From positions 1 through 64,000 of the forward strand of contig CAWKAZ010000014.1 in assembly GCA_963847715.1 (NCBI GenBank): a DNA stretch of 64,000 nucleotides. The letters are read 5' to 3'. Positions 36,393 through 43,673 of the stretch are shown in pieces. The stretch comes from Acidiflorens sp963847715 (GTDB taxonomy: Bacteria; Acidobacteriota; Terriglobia; Terriglobales; Acidobacteriaceae). The notes under the pieces were generated by a model. The model had not been told where the DNA came from and did not search any database. It saw only the letters and a program-made list of their open reading frames with translations. Within the stretch, counting starts at the first letter, position 1, and every line of letters begins with the position of its first letter. Both the position numbers and the translations under genes were made by a program.

Positions 36393-36413
36393 CTAAAAGT
36401 TCGTAACGGGGTG

Positions 36414-36441
36414 AGGGCGGACATTCTTGTCCGCCCTTTTT
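36414..36441 (+). terminator. Terminator of lon
   Basis: AGGGCGGACA and TGTCCGCCCT arms with a TTCT loop, followed by a T run. Confidence 0.92.
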
Positions 36442-36460
36442 CGTGGGAGCCACAGCATGG

Positions 36461-37210
36461 TCAGCGTTTGGTGGGCGTCAAGGCTCGAAGCAAAGCTTGA
36501 AAGTCCGGGGGAGCCTCGCAGTCAACGAGGACAACTTCTCCTGACCGCGGATGAATAAATTGCAGATGCCTAGCGTGCAGAGCCACGCGCGCGATCCGCC
36601 GCTCCTGAGCTTCTTCCGGATGGTATTTCCGGTCCCCGATCACGTTGTGCCCAATGGCGGAAAACTGTACTCGGATCTGATTCTGCAATCCGGTCACCAG
36701 TTCGACGCGGACGAGTGAGGCGCCGCGCAGCACACGTTCCACGCAATAACGAAGTTCAGCACGGGCTGCCTTCGGATCGCGCTCCGTGGTTAGCTTCTGA
36801 AACATTCCCTGTTGCCGAAAGTAGTGGACCAGCGTCCCTTCTGGGGCACGAAGGTGCCCGCGAACGACTGCGAGATATCGCCTCACCGGCGTGTGGCGAA
36901 GAAATTGTCCCACCAGGGCGTCGCGGTCAGGTCGCGTTTTAGTAAAGAGTAGTATCCCGGACGTGTAACGGTCGATGCGGTGCACCACAAAGGCCCGCTG
37001 TCTTTTGAATCTCAATGCTTCCGACAGAATCGAGAGAGCGGACGGAGTGGCAGAGTCCTCGGCCGGCACCGCCAGCAGTCTAGCCGGTTTGTTGAGAGCT
37101 ACCACGGCGTCGTCCTCGTATAGGATGGTGAGCCCACGCGACGAGCGAGCCTGTCGCCGGCCAGAGGTTCTTGAGCGGCGGCCGCCTTTATGTGGAATTT
37201 TCTTCGCCAT
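36461..37210 (-). CDS. RluA-family RNA pseudouridine synthase
   Basis: 249 residues. Isomerises uridine to pseudouridine in ribosomal or transfer RNA. The catalytic Asp lies in VVHRIDRYTSGILLFTKT, where the usual HRLDxxTSG has Ile for Leu. LYEDDAVVALNKPARLLAV and the C-terminal HARHLQFIHPRSGEV are family hallmarks. A basic, disordered N-terminus of 27 residues (KKIPHKGGRRSRTSGRR) replaces the S4 domain found in RluC/RluD, so it belongs to the shorter TruC/RluA-like forms. Target site unknown. Its stop is 20 bases from the lon terminator. Confidence 0.9.
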   Translation of the reverse strand: MAKKIPHKGGRRSRTSGRRQARSSRGLTILYEDDAVVALNKPARLLAVPAEDSATPSALSILSEALRFKRQRAFVVHRIDRYTSGILLFTKTRPDRDALVGQFLRHTPVRRYLAVVRGHLRAPEGTLVHYFRQQGMFQKLTTERDPKAARAELRYCVERVLRGASLVRVELVTGLQNQIRVQFSAIGHNVIGDRKYHPEEAQERRIARVALHARHLQFIHPRSGEVVLVDCEAPPDFQALLRALTPTKR

Positions 37211-37360
37211 CAGAACGAGTCATTATAGCCGTGACAATCGTCCGCTCAGTTTCGAGCCGCAAGATGGTTCCTCGAGTTGGCCGCTTACAGCTGGACTCCT
37301 CTAGAAGAATTGCTGCAAAGAGGCGACAATGGTTGCCGACGTCCGAAAGGAGCCCGGGTG

Positions 37361-38869
37361 GTGGCTAGTCCCGTTTTAAAGCCAGTAGTGCCAAGTGTCG
37401 TAGTCCCCAAGCCGAAGCTGGGACTGCGTGCCTGGATGGAGCGCGTGCTCGTTGAATGCGACCGCGCGGCCGCCGGGTTCGATGCTGACGCGGTGCATGA
37501 TCTGCGGGTTTCTTTGCGGCGCTGCCGCTCTCTGGCCGACGGGCTCATAGCAATCGATCCTGATCCTGCCTGGAAGGAAATGAAGAAGGCGGGAAAGAAG
37601 CTGTTCCAGGCGCTGGGTGAATTGCGCGACATGCAGGTCATGGCCGAATGGGTCGAGAAGGTGAGCCCCACAGCGGACGATCCGGTCGCGGTCAAGTTGC
37701 TTGATCATGTTCATATGCGCGAAGCTGTATGCAAGCAGCTCGCTTTTAAGGATCTGAATCAGTTTGACCGCAAACAATGGCGCCAGTGGGCGAGAACGCT
37801 GCCCCGGCGCGCGTCGCGCGTGCGGCCGGGGAGCACGGTTTATCTGCACCTGGCTTTGGAGAAGTGGGTGGCCGCCTACGATCTGCACAAGCATGCATTG
37901 CGAACCCGGTCGCGCGTGGGCTTGCATCAGCTGCGAATTGGCATCAAAAGATTCCGTTACACCGTGGAGAATTTTCTCCCTCGGCAGCATGAATTGTGGG
38001 GCGACGATCTGAAAGAACTCCAGGATCTTCTGGGTGAGGTGCACGACCTGGATGTGCTCTGGGCGACAGCGGTCGAGATCGCGGCGTTTCCAGATGTGGA
38101 GAGTAGGAACCGCTGGCGCGAGCAGTTGAATGCGGAGCGCGCAAAGCGGGTAGCGCGCTACCGCGAGAAGACGGTCGGAAAGCAATCCCTTTGGCGCATC
38201 TGGCGAACGGCGATGCCGGAGGGAGCGCAATTACGGGCAGCGGCCATGAGCCGGTTACGGACGTGGGCGGGATATCTGGATCCGGATTTTGCGCATTCCC
38301 AGCGGGTGTCGCAACTCGCGCTGCTTTTATACGACGGATTGATCAAGTCTGGGGCACTCGCGAGTTACGCATCACCGGAGTCGCGCGATGTCCTGCAGGC
38401 AGCCGCATTCATGCACGATGTCGGCAAAGTGAAGGGCAGGGAAGACCACCAGAAGAGTTCGTTCCGGATGATTCGAAAGTTGGTGCGGCCATTAGGGTGG
38501 AGCGCGCGCGAACTGGAGTTGTCGGCCGTCGTGGCGCGCTATCATCGCGGAGCGTTGCCGCGTCCGCGAGGAAAGAGCCTGCAACGGCTGGAACTGCCGG
38601 ATCGACACACTGCGTTACAACTGGCGGGCGTACTGCGCCTGAGCAAAGCTCTGGATGTCCGCAATGGGAACGATCCGCGAATTGATGTTCAACTACACGA
38701 CGATTTTGTGCTGGTGCGGGCCGCGGGATACTCGGCGCTGGATCGTTCCGCGGAAGACGTGGCGGCGGCCCGGCATTTACTGGAGGTAGTGCTCCGGCGT
38801 CCGGTGCTGGTGCGGGCATTACGTGTGCCGGCGGCCATTCACCCTCAGCGGCTAAAGCCGGCTTCTTGA
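37361..38869 (+). CDS. CHAD domain fused to a Ppx/GppA-type HD domain
   Basis: About 502 residues. The first half is a CHAD domain: AVHDLRVSLRRCRSLADGL and VGLHQLRIGIKRFRYTVENF carry the conserved His and Arg/Lys that bind polyphosphate. The second half (about 285-450) is an HD fold with AAFMHDVGKVKGREDHQKSS and VVARYHRGALPRPRG, like the C-terminal domain of exopolyphosphatase Ppx/GppA. The ASKHA catalytic domain of Ppx is missing. This pairing suggests polyphosphate sensing or turnover. GTG at 37,361 is chosen because AAAGGAG lies eight bases upstream. The last residues are encoded by a palindromic repeat. Confidence 0.88.
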   Translation: MASPVLKPVVPSVVVPKPKLGLRAWMERVLVECDRAAAGFDADAVHDLRVSLRRCRSLADGLIAIDPDPAWKEMKKAGKKLFQALGELRDMQVMAEWVEKVSPTADDPVAVKLLDHVHMREAVCKQLAFKDLNQFDRKQWRQWARTLPRRASRVRPGSTVYLHLALEKWVAAYDLHKHALRTRSRVGLHQLRIGIKRFRYTVENFLPRQHELWGDDLKELQDLLGEVHDLDVLWATAVEIAAFPDVESRNRWREQLNAERAKRVARYREKTVGKQSLWRIWRTAMPEGAQLRAAAMSRLRTWAGYLDPDFAHSQRVSQLALLLYDGLIKSGALASYASPESRDVLQAAAFMHDVGKVKGREDHQKSSFRMIRKLVRPLGWSARELELSAVVARYHRGALPRPRGKSLQRLELPDRHTALQLAGVLRLSKALDVRNGNDPRIDVQLHDDFVLVRAAGYSALDRSAEDVAAARHLLEVVLRRPVLVRALRVPAAIHPQRLKPAS

Positions 38870-38902
38870 GGCAGTGCCTGATCGCAGCGCTGAAAGCGCT
38901 GC
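38845..38902. repeat. Two compact palindromes (REP-like)
   Basis: AGCGGCTAAAGCCGGCT (38,847 on) and GCAGCGCTGAAAGCGCTGC (38,884 on), both with an AAA-containing loop. The first lies inside the 3' end of the CHAD-HD gene and supplies its last codons. Confidence 0.75.
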
Positions 38903-38910
38903 GCCACCCA

Positions 38911-38952
38911 AAGCTAGAAGCTAGAAGCTAGCGGCTAAAAGCTAAAAGCTGA
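38911..38952. repeat. Seven-base periodic repeat
   Basis: Units AAGCTAG three times, then CGGCTAA, AAGCTAA, AAGCTGA. AGCT is its own complement, so the units can pair with each other. It follows the REP-like pair directly. Confidence 0.85.
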
Positions 38953-39012
38953 GAACCAAGCGAAGCTACTCTGGCACTTTCCAGAACGCTGCCGACCTTT
39001 CAAACTTCTTCA

Positions 39013-39564
39013 GTGACTCATGCAAAATTAGTTTCGATGGCGGTCGGATGGCTGCGGCGGTATCGCTGTGGCGTGGTGCTGAGTGAACAGGCCTGTGTCA
39101 GTGGCGAGATGCCGGATGCGATCGGTTGGAAGAAGGCCTGTCACTCGGTATTGGTCGAGAGCAAGGTGTCCCGCGGAGATTTCCTGGCCGATCGCGATAA
39201 GCCATTCCGACAAAAGCCCGATTTGGGTGTCGGGTGTGAGCGCTATTATCTGGCGCCGCGCGGGTTGATTCGTTTCGAGGAACTGCCACCCGGCTGGGGC
39301 CTCTTGGAAGTGAGTGGTCGAGAGATCGAGCGCGTGAAGTCCTCCGCGAAGAATCTTCGCTCTGCGGTTGGATTCCAGAACGAGATGAACCTTCTGCTCG
39401 CCAGCCTACGCCGGGTCGAGGTGCGCATTGAGCCCCAGAGCATTACCGAATTCCTCAAATGGAAGAATCGCATGGCCGAATATAACCGGGGACAACTTCC
39501 GAAAGGGCTGGTGCGCCAGGAAGAGGAAGCGAACGACTTTCTTCTCGGAAGCGCGGGCGACTGA
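39013..39564 (+). CDS. PD-(D/E)XK nuclease-like protein
   Basis: 183 residues. The core reads PDAIGW, then SVLVESKVSRGDFLADRDK, then RYYLAPRGLI and LPPGWGLLEV. This is the layout of small restriction-endonuclease-fold proteins (MmcB-like and phage-type), where P-D...E-x-K binds the metal and R-D-F-L-x-D follows. It is probably a DNA-binding or DNA-cutting repair protein. Starts at GTG 39,013 and ATG 39,037 are both possible and neither has a good ribosome site. The C-terminal helix (ITEFLKWKNRMAEYNRG) is basic. Exact function unknown. Confidence 0.65.
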   Translation: MTHAKLVSMAVGWLRRYRCGVVLSEQACVSGEMPDAIGWKKACHSVLVESKVSRGDFLADRDKPFRQKPDLGVGCERYYLAPRGLIRFEELPPGWGLLEVSGREIERVKSSAKNLRSAVGFQNEMNLLLASLRRVEVRIEPQSITEFLKWKNRMAEYNRGQLPKGLVRQEEEANDFLLGSAGD

Positions 39565-39597
39565 TTACCCATGCACTACGCTGTGAGCACATGGCAA

Positions 39598-39630
39598 CCA
39601 AAAAAAGAAACCGGGCAGTTTGCCCGGTTT
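39598..39630 (-). terminator. Terminator, best read on the minus strand
   Basis: AAACCGGGCA and TGCCCGGTTT arms with a short GTT loop. On the minus strand a run of seven T follows. It lies 34 bases after the nuclease stop and 370 bases beyond the stop of the minus-strand secreted-protein gene, so it may serve the latter as a long 3' region or act both ways. Confidence 0.75.
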
Positions 39631-39639
39631 CGGCAGCGT

Positions 39640-40001
39640 CGGCCGCGATGCGGTTACATCACGGCGCGGCGCGGGCTGGCTAGGAGATTTTGGCGGACGT
39701 AGTTTACGTCCGTTCTTGCGTCTCGCACCAGCAAAGGGTTCAAAGGAGCGAGGATGCAACCACTCGGAAGAAAGCAACTGGCGGGCCAGTCTTAAAGTTT
39801 GCGTAATGCTTCTCCATTCATTTCCAGCTGGTTGAAAACAAGGTGGATAGGCTCTCAAATTCACGGCGAGCATGGGGTTTGATTAAGAACCGGCGAGAGG
39901 AAATGTTTCAAAGAGTTGCACACGGAGCGATGCACCCAGTGCAGTCCCGAGTCCGTCGGCCTCAGGTTTGTGGCAAAGCGTTGAACGCGTCTTGTACGTT
40001 C
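39640..40001. other. Stretch without a recognised gene
   Basis: No frame here shows a family pattern or a good start. It is the 3' region of the secreted-protein gene that ends at 40,002, up to the terminator at 39,598-39,630. Confidence 0.5.
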
Positions 40002-41852
40002 CTAGTTCAGGCCGGATTGGGTCAGTTTCACGGCGCAATAAGGATTGGCTGTACCGCCCGTGACATTGCATTTCTGATTGTTCACAGACCCGAACGCCTC
40101 TGACGTGAAGTAGATATTGGTCCCGCCATTCGACAGTTGGTTGTCGATCACGATGCCGCTCGTGCCGCCGAGGCCGCTCGGAGCGGTCACGCACGTCGAT
40201 GTCGCCGAGGCCAGGCAGCTGGGAGTGGTCAGCGAACTCGTGATCGTAGAACTTTCCACGAAGCCGTCTTTCGTGCTGCCTACACCGAAGAACACCCTGT
40301 CTGTTGTCCCGTTGTAGAACTCAGTGGGCGGAGAACATTCATCTCCCTTGGTGTTGTTGATGACAAATGTCTTCGAGCCGGTGCTGGTAATGAGGTTGGA
40401 CGAAAAAGGAAAGAAATACATCTTTGGGTTGGACGGCTTCAGCGGCGTGCCCGTCGTACCCTGCACGAAGCCGCACTGAATGAAGTGCCCGGTGGCGGTT
40501 CCGTTCAGCCAGAATGAGTTATCGAATGTTCCAGCGTGCGCATTCGCACCCGTGCAATCGCCGTTGCCGCTGCCCGAGCCCAAGTCCACCGTGTTGCTCG
40601 TAGTCAGCGTGGTAGCGCTGGTGAAGTTCGCCGGAATCTGGCTGACTGCTCCGCCGATACCCTGAACGATGCTGCATCCGGTAATGACGAACACCTGATT
40701 GGTGGCGGAATTTGCGGGATCATTCACCACGATCGGAGGATCCACAACTCCCGTTCCACCTCCTCCGCTTCCATCATTGGTGCCGTCGTACACCCACCCG
40801 ACCGGGATTCGTGCAGCATAGGTGCCTGCCGGACTGGTTAAGTTGACAGCATATAAGTAACCGTAGCCATCGCCGACAAAAACCCTGCCGGTGCGCGTAT
40901 CCACAATCGGATCAGTCAGGATCTTGTTGGTTTGCGTCGCCCCCGAGAGCGTAACCGGCCAATCTGAATTGCTGACCACAGCCGGGGCGCCGCCGCCGAA
41001 CACGGGCGTGATCTTATAAAGCAGTCCGTTGTCCGCGCCGACGTATGCAGTGTCAGAACTGTAATCCACCCATGGTGACGAATTCGAGTCCGTAGCCGAA
41101 GTCTGGATCGTAAGCGTGGTCATGCACCCCGCCGTGGTCGGAGTTGTGCACGAAGTCGGGGTTTGGGGGCTTAAGACCGTCCCGGTGTGTGTGGGCGGCA
41201 CGGCAATCGGGTTCGGCAGCACCAGAACGTGGAAATAGGACCCTGACGACGTGCTCTCCACGAATGCCACCATGGTTCCAAGGGTCGACAGGACGGGCGA
41301 GGTCCGGATCTGCCCACCCTGGTTCGCAGTGTTGTAGGCGAATGATACCCACGGTGTGCCGCTATTGCAGGCCGGAGTTGCTTCGGTGTAGAGGTTGTTT
41401 ATTCCTACGAGATTCGCTTGCGTACCGCTGCCGGAGACGGTCAACCCGAAGACTACGTAATCGGAACTACAACTCTCGCTATTGATGTCAAAACGGTATT
41501 TTGCTGGAAACTTCGTCGCGGGCACCTTACCGTTCTCGAGCGACACGGACCAATCGATCTTCATCCGGCGCCCCGGAAACCTGGGCGCACGACGGGCGTT
41601 GTCCACGGCGACCTGTCTCATCACCATGTTGTATACATGTCGTGGATCGCGTGCCCCTTCCGCAAGCACGTCTTCTACGCGCATTCCGGGCATCAGCAAG
41701 TGCCGAAAACTCCAGTCCTCAGGATAGCCAAGATGGGACTGGTCATCGCCAGGTTCCGGCGCGCGACTCAAACCCACTTGACCGGCAAGTGGAATGCTCA
41801 GCAGCAGAAGCAGGATCGCTCCTCCGGACCAAGGGAATGCATGTGCGCGCAT
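40002..41852 (-). CDS. Large secreted propeller-like protein
   Basis: 616 residues with a signal peptide (AILLLLLSIPLAGQ). The mature part has repeats such as DSNSSPWVDYSSDTAYVGAD, then NGLLYKITPVF and RVFVGDGYGYLYAVNLT. That D-x-x-x-x-x-x-x-V-x-x-x-D-G-x-L-Y-A pattern is the blade signature of PQQ/YVTN-type propellers. It is rich in Thr, Ser and Gly with paired Cys (CTTPTTAGC, CSSDYVVFG). It probably lies at the cell surface. GAGGAGA precedes the ATG at 41,852. Not part of a visible operon. Function unknown. Confidence 0.7.
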   Translation of the reverse strand: MRAHAFPWSGGAILLLLLSIPLAGQVGLSRAPEPGDDQSHLGYPEDWSFRHLLMPGMRVEDVLAEGARDPRHVYNMVMRQVAVDNARRAPRFPGRRMKIDWSVSLENGKVPATKFPAKYRFDINSESCSSDYVVFGLTVSGSGTQANLVGINNLYTEATPACNSGTPWVSFAYNTANQGGQIRTSPVLSTLGTMVAFVESTSSGSYFHVLVLPNPIAVPPTHTGTVLSPQTPTSCTTPTTAGCMTTLTIQTSATDSNSSPWVDYSSDTAYVGADNGLLYKITPVFGGGAPAVVSNSDWPVTLSGATQTNKILTDPIVDTRTGRVFVGDGYGYLYAVNLTSPAGTYAARIPVGWVYDGTNDGSGGGGTGVVDPPIVVNDPANSATNQVFVITGCSIVQGIGGAVSQIPANFTSATTLTTSNTVDLGSGSGNGDCTGANAHAGTFDNSFWLNGTATGHFIQCGFVQGTTGTPLKPSNPKMYFFPFSSNLITSTGSKTFVINNTKGDECSPPTEFYNGTTDRVFFGVGSTKDGFVESSTITSSLTTPSCLASATSTCVTAPSGLGGTSGIVIDNQLSNGGTNIYFTSEAFGSVNNQKCNVTGGTANPYCAVKLTQSGLN

Positions 41853-42093
41853 GGTATGTCTCCTCACGGCTCTCTCGGGGGGTTGTAATGATTGTAGAAA
41901 GTTTCAGATTGGGACGACAGGAAAAAGATGAGAACTTTCGATGACCTAAGTAATCAACGGGGAGTCGGTGGTGTACCCTACTCACGGATTCCTCCCTGGA
42001 ATCAAAAGAAAACGGAAGACTTATTGTAGCGTTTCCCTGCCTGGTCTCGTTTCTGGTCTGCGGCACCACTCAATCGATGCCCAAATCCGGAAA

Positions 42094-42285
42094 CTACGAG
42101 GTCTTTCGGTTGAACCGGCACTGGCTTTGGGTCGAGTTCGTCTTCCCGCACGAGAGCGCCATTGTTTCAAAAACGCGTTCGAAGCGGAATGCCGGTGGAT
42201 GATAAGGCTTTCGTTTGCGCGGAGCCACGGCCTCCGCGCGCTCCACCGTTTCCCCCTCGGGCGCCTGCCCTTTCTTTACACCCAT
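42094..42285 (-). CDS. Short peptide gene, possible ribosomal-peptide (RiPP) precursor
   Basis: 63 residues with AGGGGAAGAG as ribosome site at the right distance from the ATG. The N-terminal half is polar and charged, like a leader. The C-terminal half has KRKPYHPPAFRFERVFE, ETMALSCGK and QSQCRFNRKTS, with Cys at 46 and 56. The Y-x-x-P-x-x-x-x-E-x-V-F/E and A-L-x-C-G-K pattern looks like short acidobacterial peptides and RiPP precursors I have seen, but I cannot search here. No maturase, peptidase or transporter gene is adjacent. It sits alone in an 820-base gap. Confidence 0.5.
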   Translation of the reverse strand: MGVKKGQAPEGETVERAEAVAPRKRKPYHPPAFRFERVFETMALSCGKTNSTQSQCRFNRKTS

Positions 42286-42671
42286 GCTCTTCCCCTAACA
42301 CCGGAATTGACTTTCGGCTGTTTCAAGGCCGACGCCTGCATTCGCCCACGCCCGACGCAAAAAGGCGAACTCGGTCCTTGAAGCACATCTAGGGGAGGAC
42401 ACATCGATAAAACACTGGAGCCGGAATTTTGTTCTTCCCGATTTGGCCCAATTGCGGCAACAAGATCCGTTTGATGGAAGACGCTATGGCGCAACAAGTT
42501 CTGCTCGATCATTAGAGGACGGTTTGGGCTCGATTGTTATTAATCCTACGGGCGCGCTACAACCTCGTCAAGGGAGATTGGCTGTCCAAATGATGGCGAA
42601 ACCAAGTTGGTAAGGCCCCGGATGGACTAGTTTCGATTCAGGGCGAATCTGCACACCGAAGCGAATGGCAG
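42286..42671. other. Stretch without a recognised gene
   Basis: No convincing frame or hairpin. It must hold the promoter of the short peptide gene on the minus strand and the 3' end of the recR transcript. Confidence 0.45.
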
Positions 42672-43271
42672 CTACATCTCCCGGCGGCCTTCCATGGCCT
42701 TGAGCATGGTGACTTCGTCGGTGTATTCGATGTCGCTGCCCACAGGGATGCCCATGGCGATGCGGGTTACGCGCGTGCCGTTGCGCTTCAGTTGCTGTGC
42801 CAGGTAGGTCGCCGTCGCTTCGCCTTCGACCGTCGGGTTCGTCGCAAGAATGACTTCTTCAATCTGGCCCCCGGCGACTCGGGTCATCAGATTTGCAATG
42901 CGTAGTTGTTCTGGGCCCACGCCGTGTAGAGGCGAGATCGAGCCGTGAAGCACGTGGTAAACGCCGTTGAAATTTCGCGTCTTTTCGACGGCGGCAATGT
43001 TGGTGGGTTCTTCGACGACGCAGACGATCTTCTGATTCCGCGTGGGGCTGCTGCAGTAAACGCACGGCTCGACATCGGTGATGTTGTTGCAGATCGAGCA
43101 CAAGCGCAGACTGGCTTTCACGTCGCGCACGGCGGCCGCGAGGGCTTCGGCATCATCATCGCTCGAACGCAGAATGTGGAAGGCAAGCCGCTGCGCGCTC
43201 TTGCTGCCGATTCCCGGCAACTTTTTCAGTTCGTCGATGAGGCGGGTCATCGGTTCCGCGAAGCGTGACAT
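42672..43271 (-). CDS. recR: Recombination mediator RecR
   Basis: 199 residues, the normal length. Helix-hairpin-helix (LIDELKKLPGIGSKSAQRLA), C4 zinc finger (CSICNNITDVEPCVYC) and Toprim domain (IVCVVEEPTNIAAVEKTRNF and LATNPTVEGEATATYL) in order. Works with RecO and RecF to load RecA onto gapped DNA. It is the last gene of dnaX-ybaB-recR, with a five-base gap to ybaB. This order is widely conserved in bacteria and supports all three calls. Confidence 0.96.
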   Translation of the reverse strand: MSRFAEPMTRLIDELKKLPGIGSKSAQRLAFHILRSSDDDAEALAAAVRDVKASLRLCSICNNITDVEPCVYCSSPTRNQKIVCVVEEPTNIAAVEKTRNFNGVYHVLHGSISPLHGVGPEQLRIANLMTRVAGGQIEEVILATNPTVEGEATATYLAQQLKRNGTRVTRIAMGIPVGSDIEYTDEVTMLKAMEGRREM

Positions 43272-43276
43272 TTTGC

Positions 43277-43582
43277 CTACATTCCCCCGAGGCCGAGACC
43301 GCCGAGCATTCCGCCCAGGCTGGATTTCATGGACTCGTCGACTTTTCGGCTGGCCTCGTTGAGTGCGGCCATGACCAGGTCCTGCAACATTTCCACGTCA
43401 CCGGCCTTAACCGCTTCCGGATCGATGCGGATGCCGAGCACCTGCTTGCGGCCGTCCATCTTCACCGTGACCGAGCCGCCGCCGGACGAAGCCTCGACCA
43501 CGGTCTGCTCCATTTTCTTCTGCAGCATTTCGGCCTGCTGCTTCGCCTGCGACATGAGTTCCTGCAAGTTGAATCCAGACAT
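43277..43582 (-). CDS. YbaB/EbfC nucleoid-associated protein
   Basis: 101 residues, normal length. LQELMSQAKQQAEMLQKKM is the N-terminal helix, VEASSGGGSVTVKMDGRKQV the central strands and EMLQDLVMAALNEASRKVDE the C-terminal helix. The protein dimerises and binds DNA; its precise role is unclear, though it always neighbours dnaX and recR. The C-terminus is Gly-rich (GGMLGGLGLGGM). A 9-base periodic hairpin lies between it and dnaX. Confidence 0.94.
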   Translation of the reverse strand: MSGFNLQELMSQAKQQAEMLQKKMEQTVVEASSGGGSVTVKMDGRKQVLGIRIDPEAVKAGDVEMLQDLVMAALNEASRKVDESMKSSLGGMLGGLGLGGM

Positions 43583-43591
43583 AAATTTTTG

Positions 43592-43666
43592 AACCGCCGA
43601 GGCGCAGAGTACGCCGAGAAAGCAATTTCCTGAGTACTTCGTTGCGCACTCCGCGTCTCGGCGGTT
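43592..43666. repeat. Nine-base periodic palindrome inside the dnaX-ybaB gap
   Basis: Left arm 43,592-43,614 with units ACCGCCGAG, GCGCAGAGT, ACGCCGAGA. Right arm 43,644-43,666 is its reverse complement with three mismatches in 23. The loop is 29 bases. It fills the space between the dnaX stop and the ybaB ribosome site. Confidence 0.85.
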
Positions 43667-43673
43667 GGATTTT

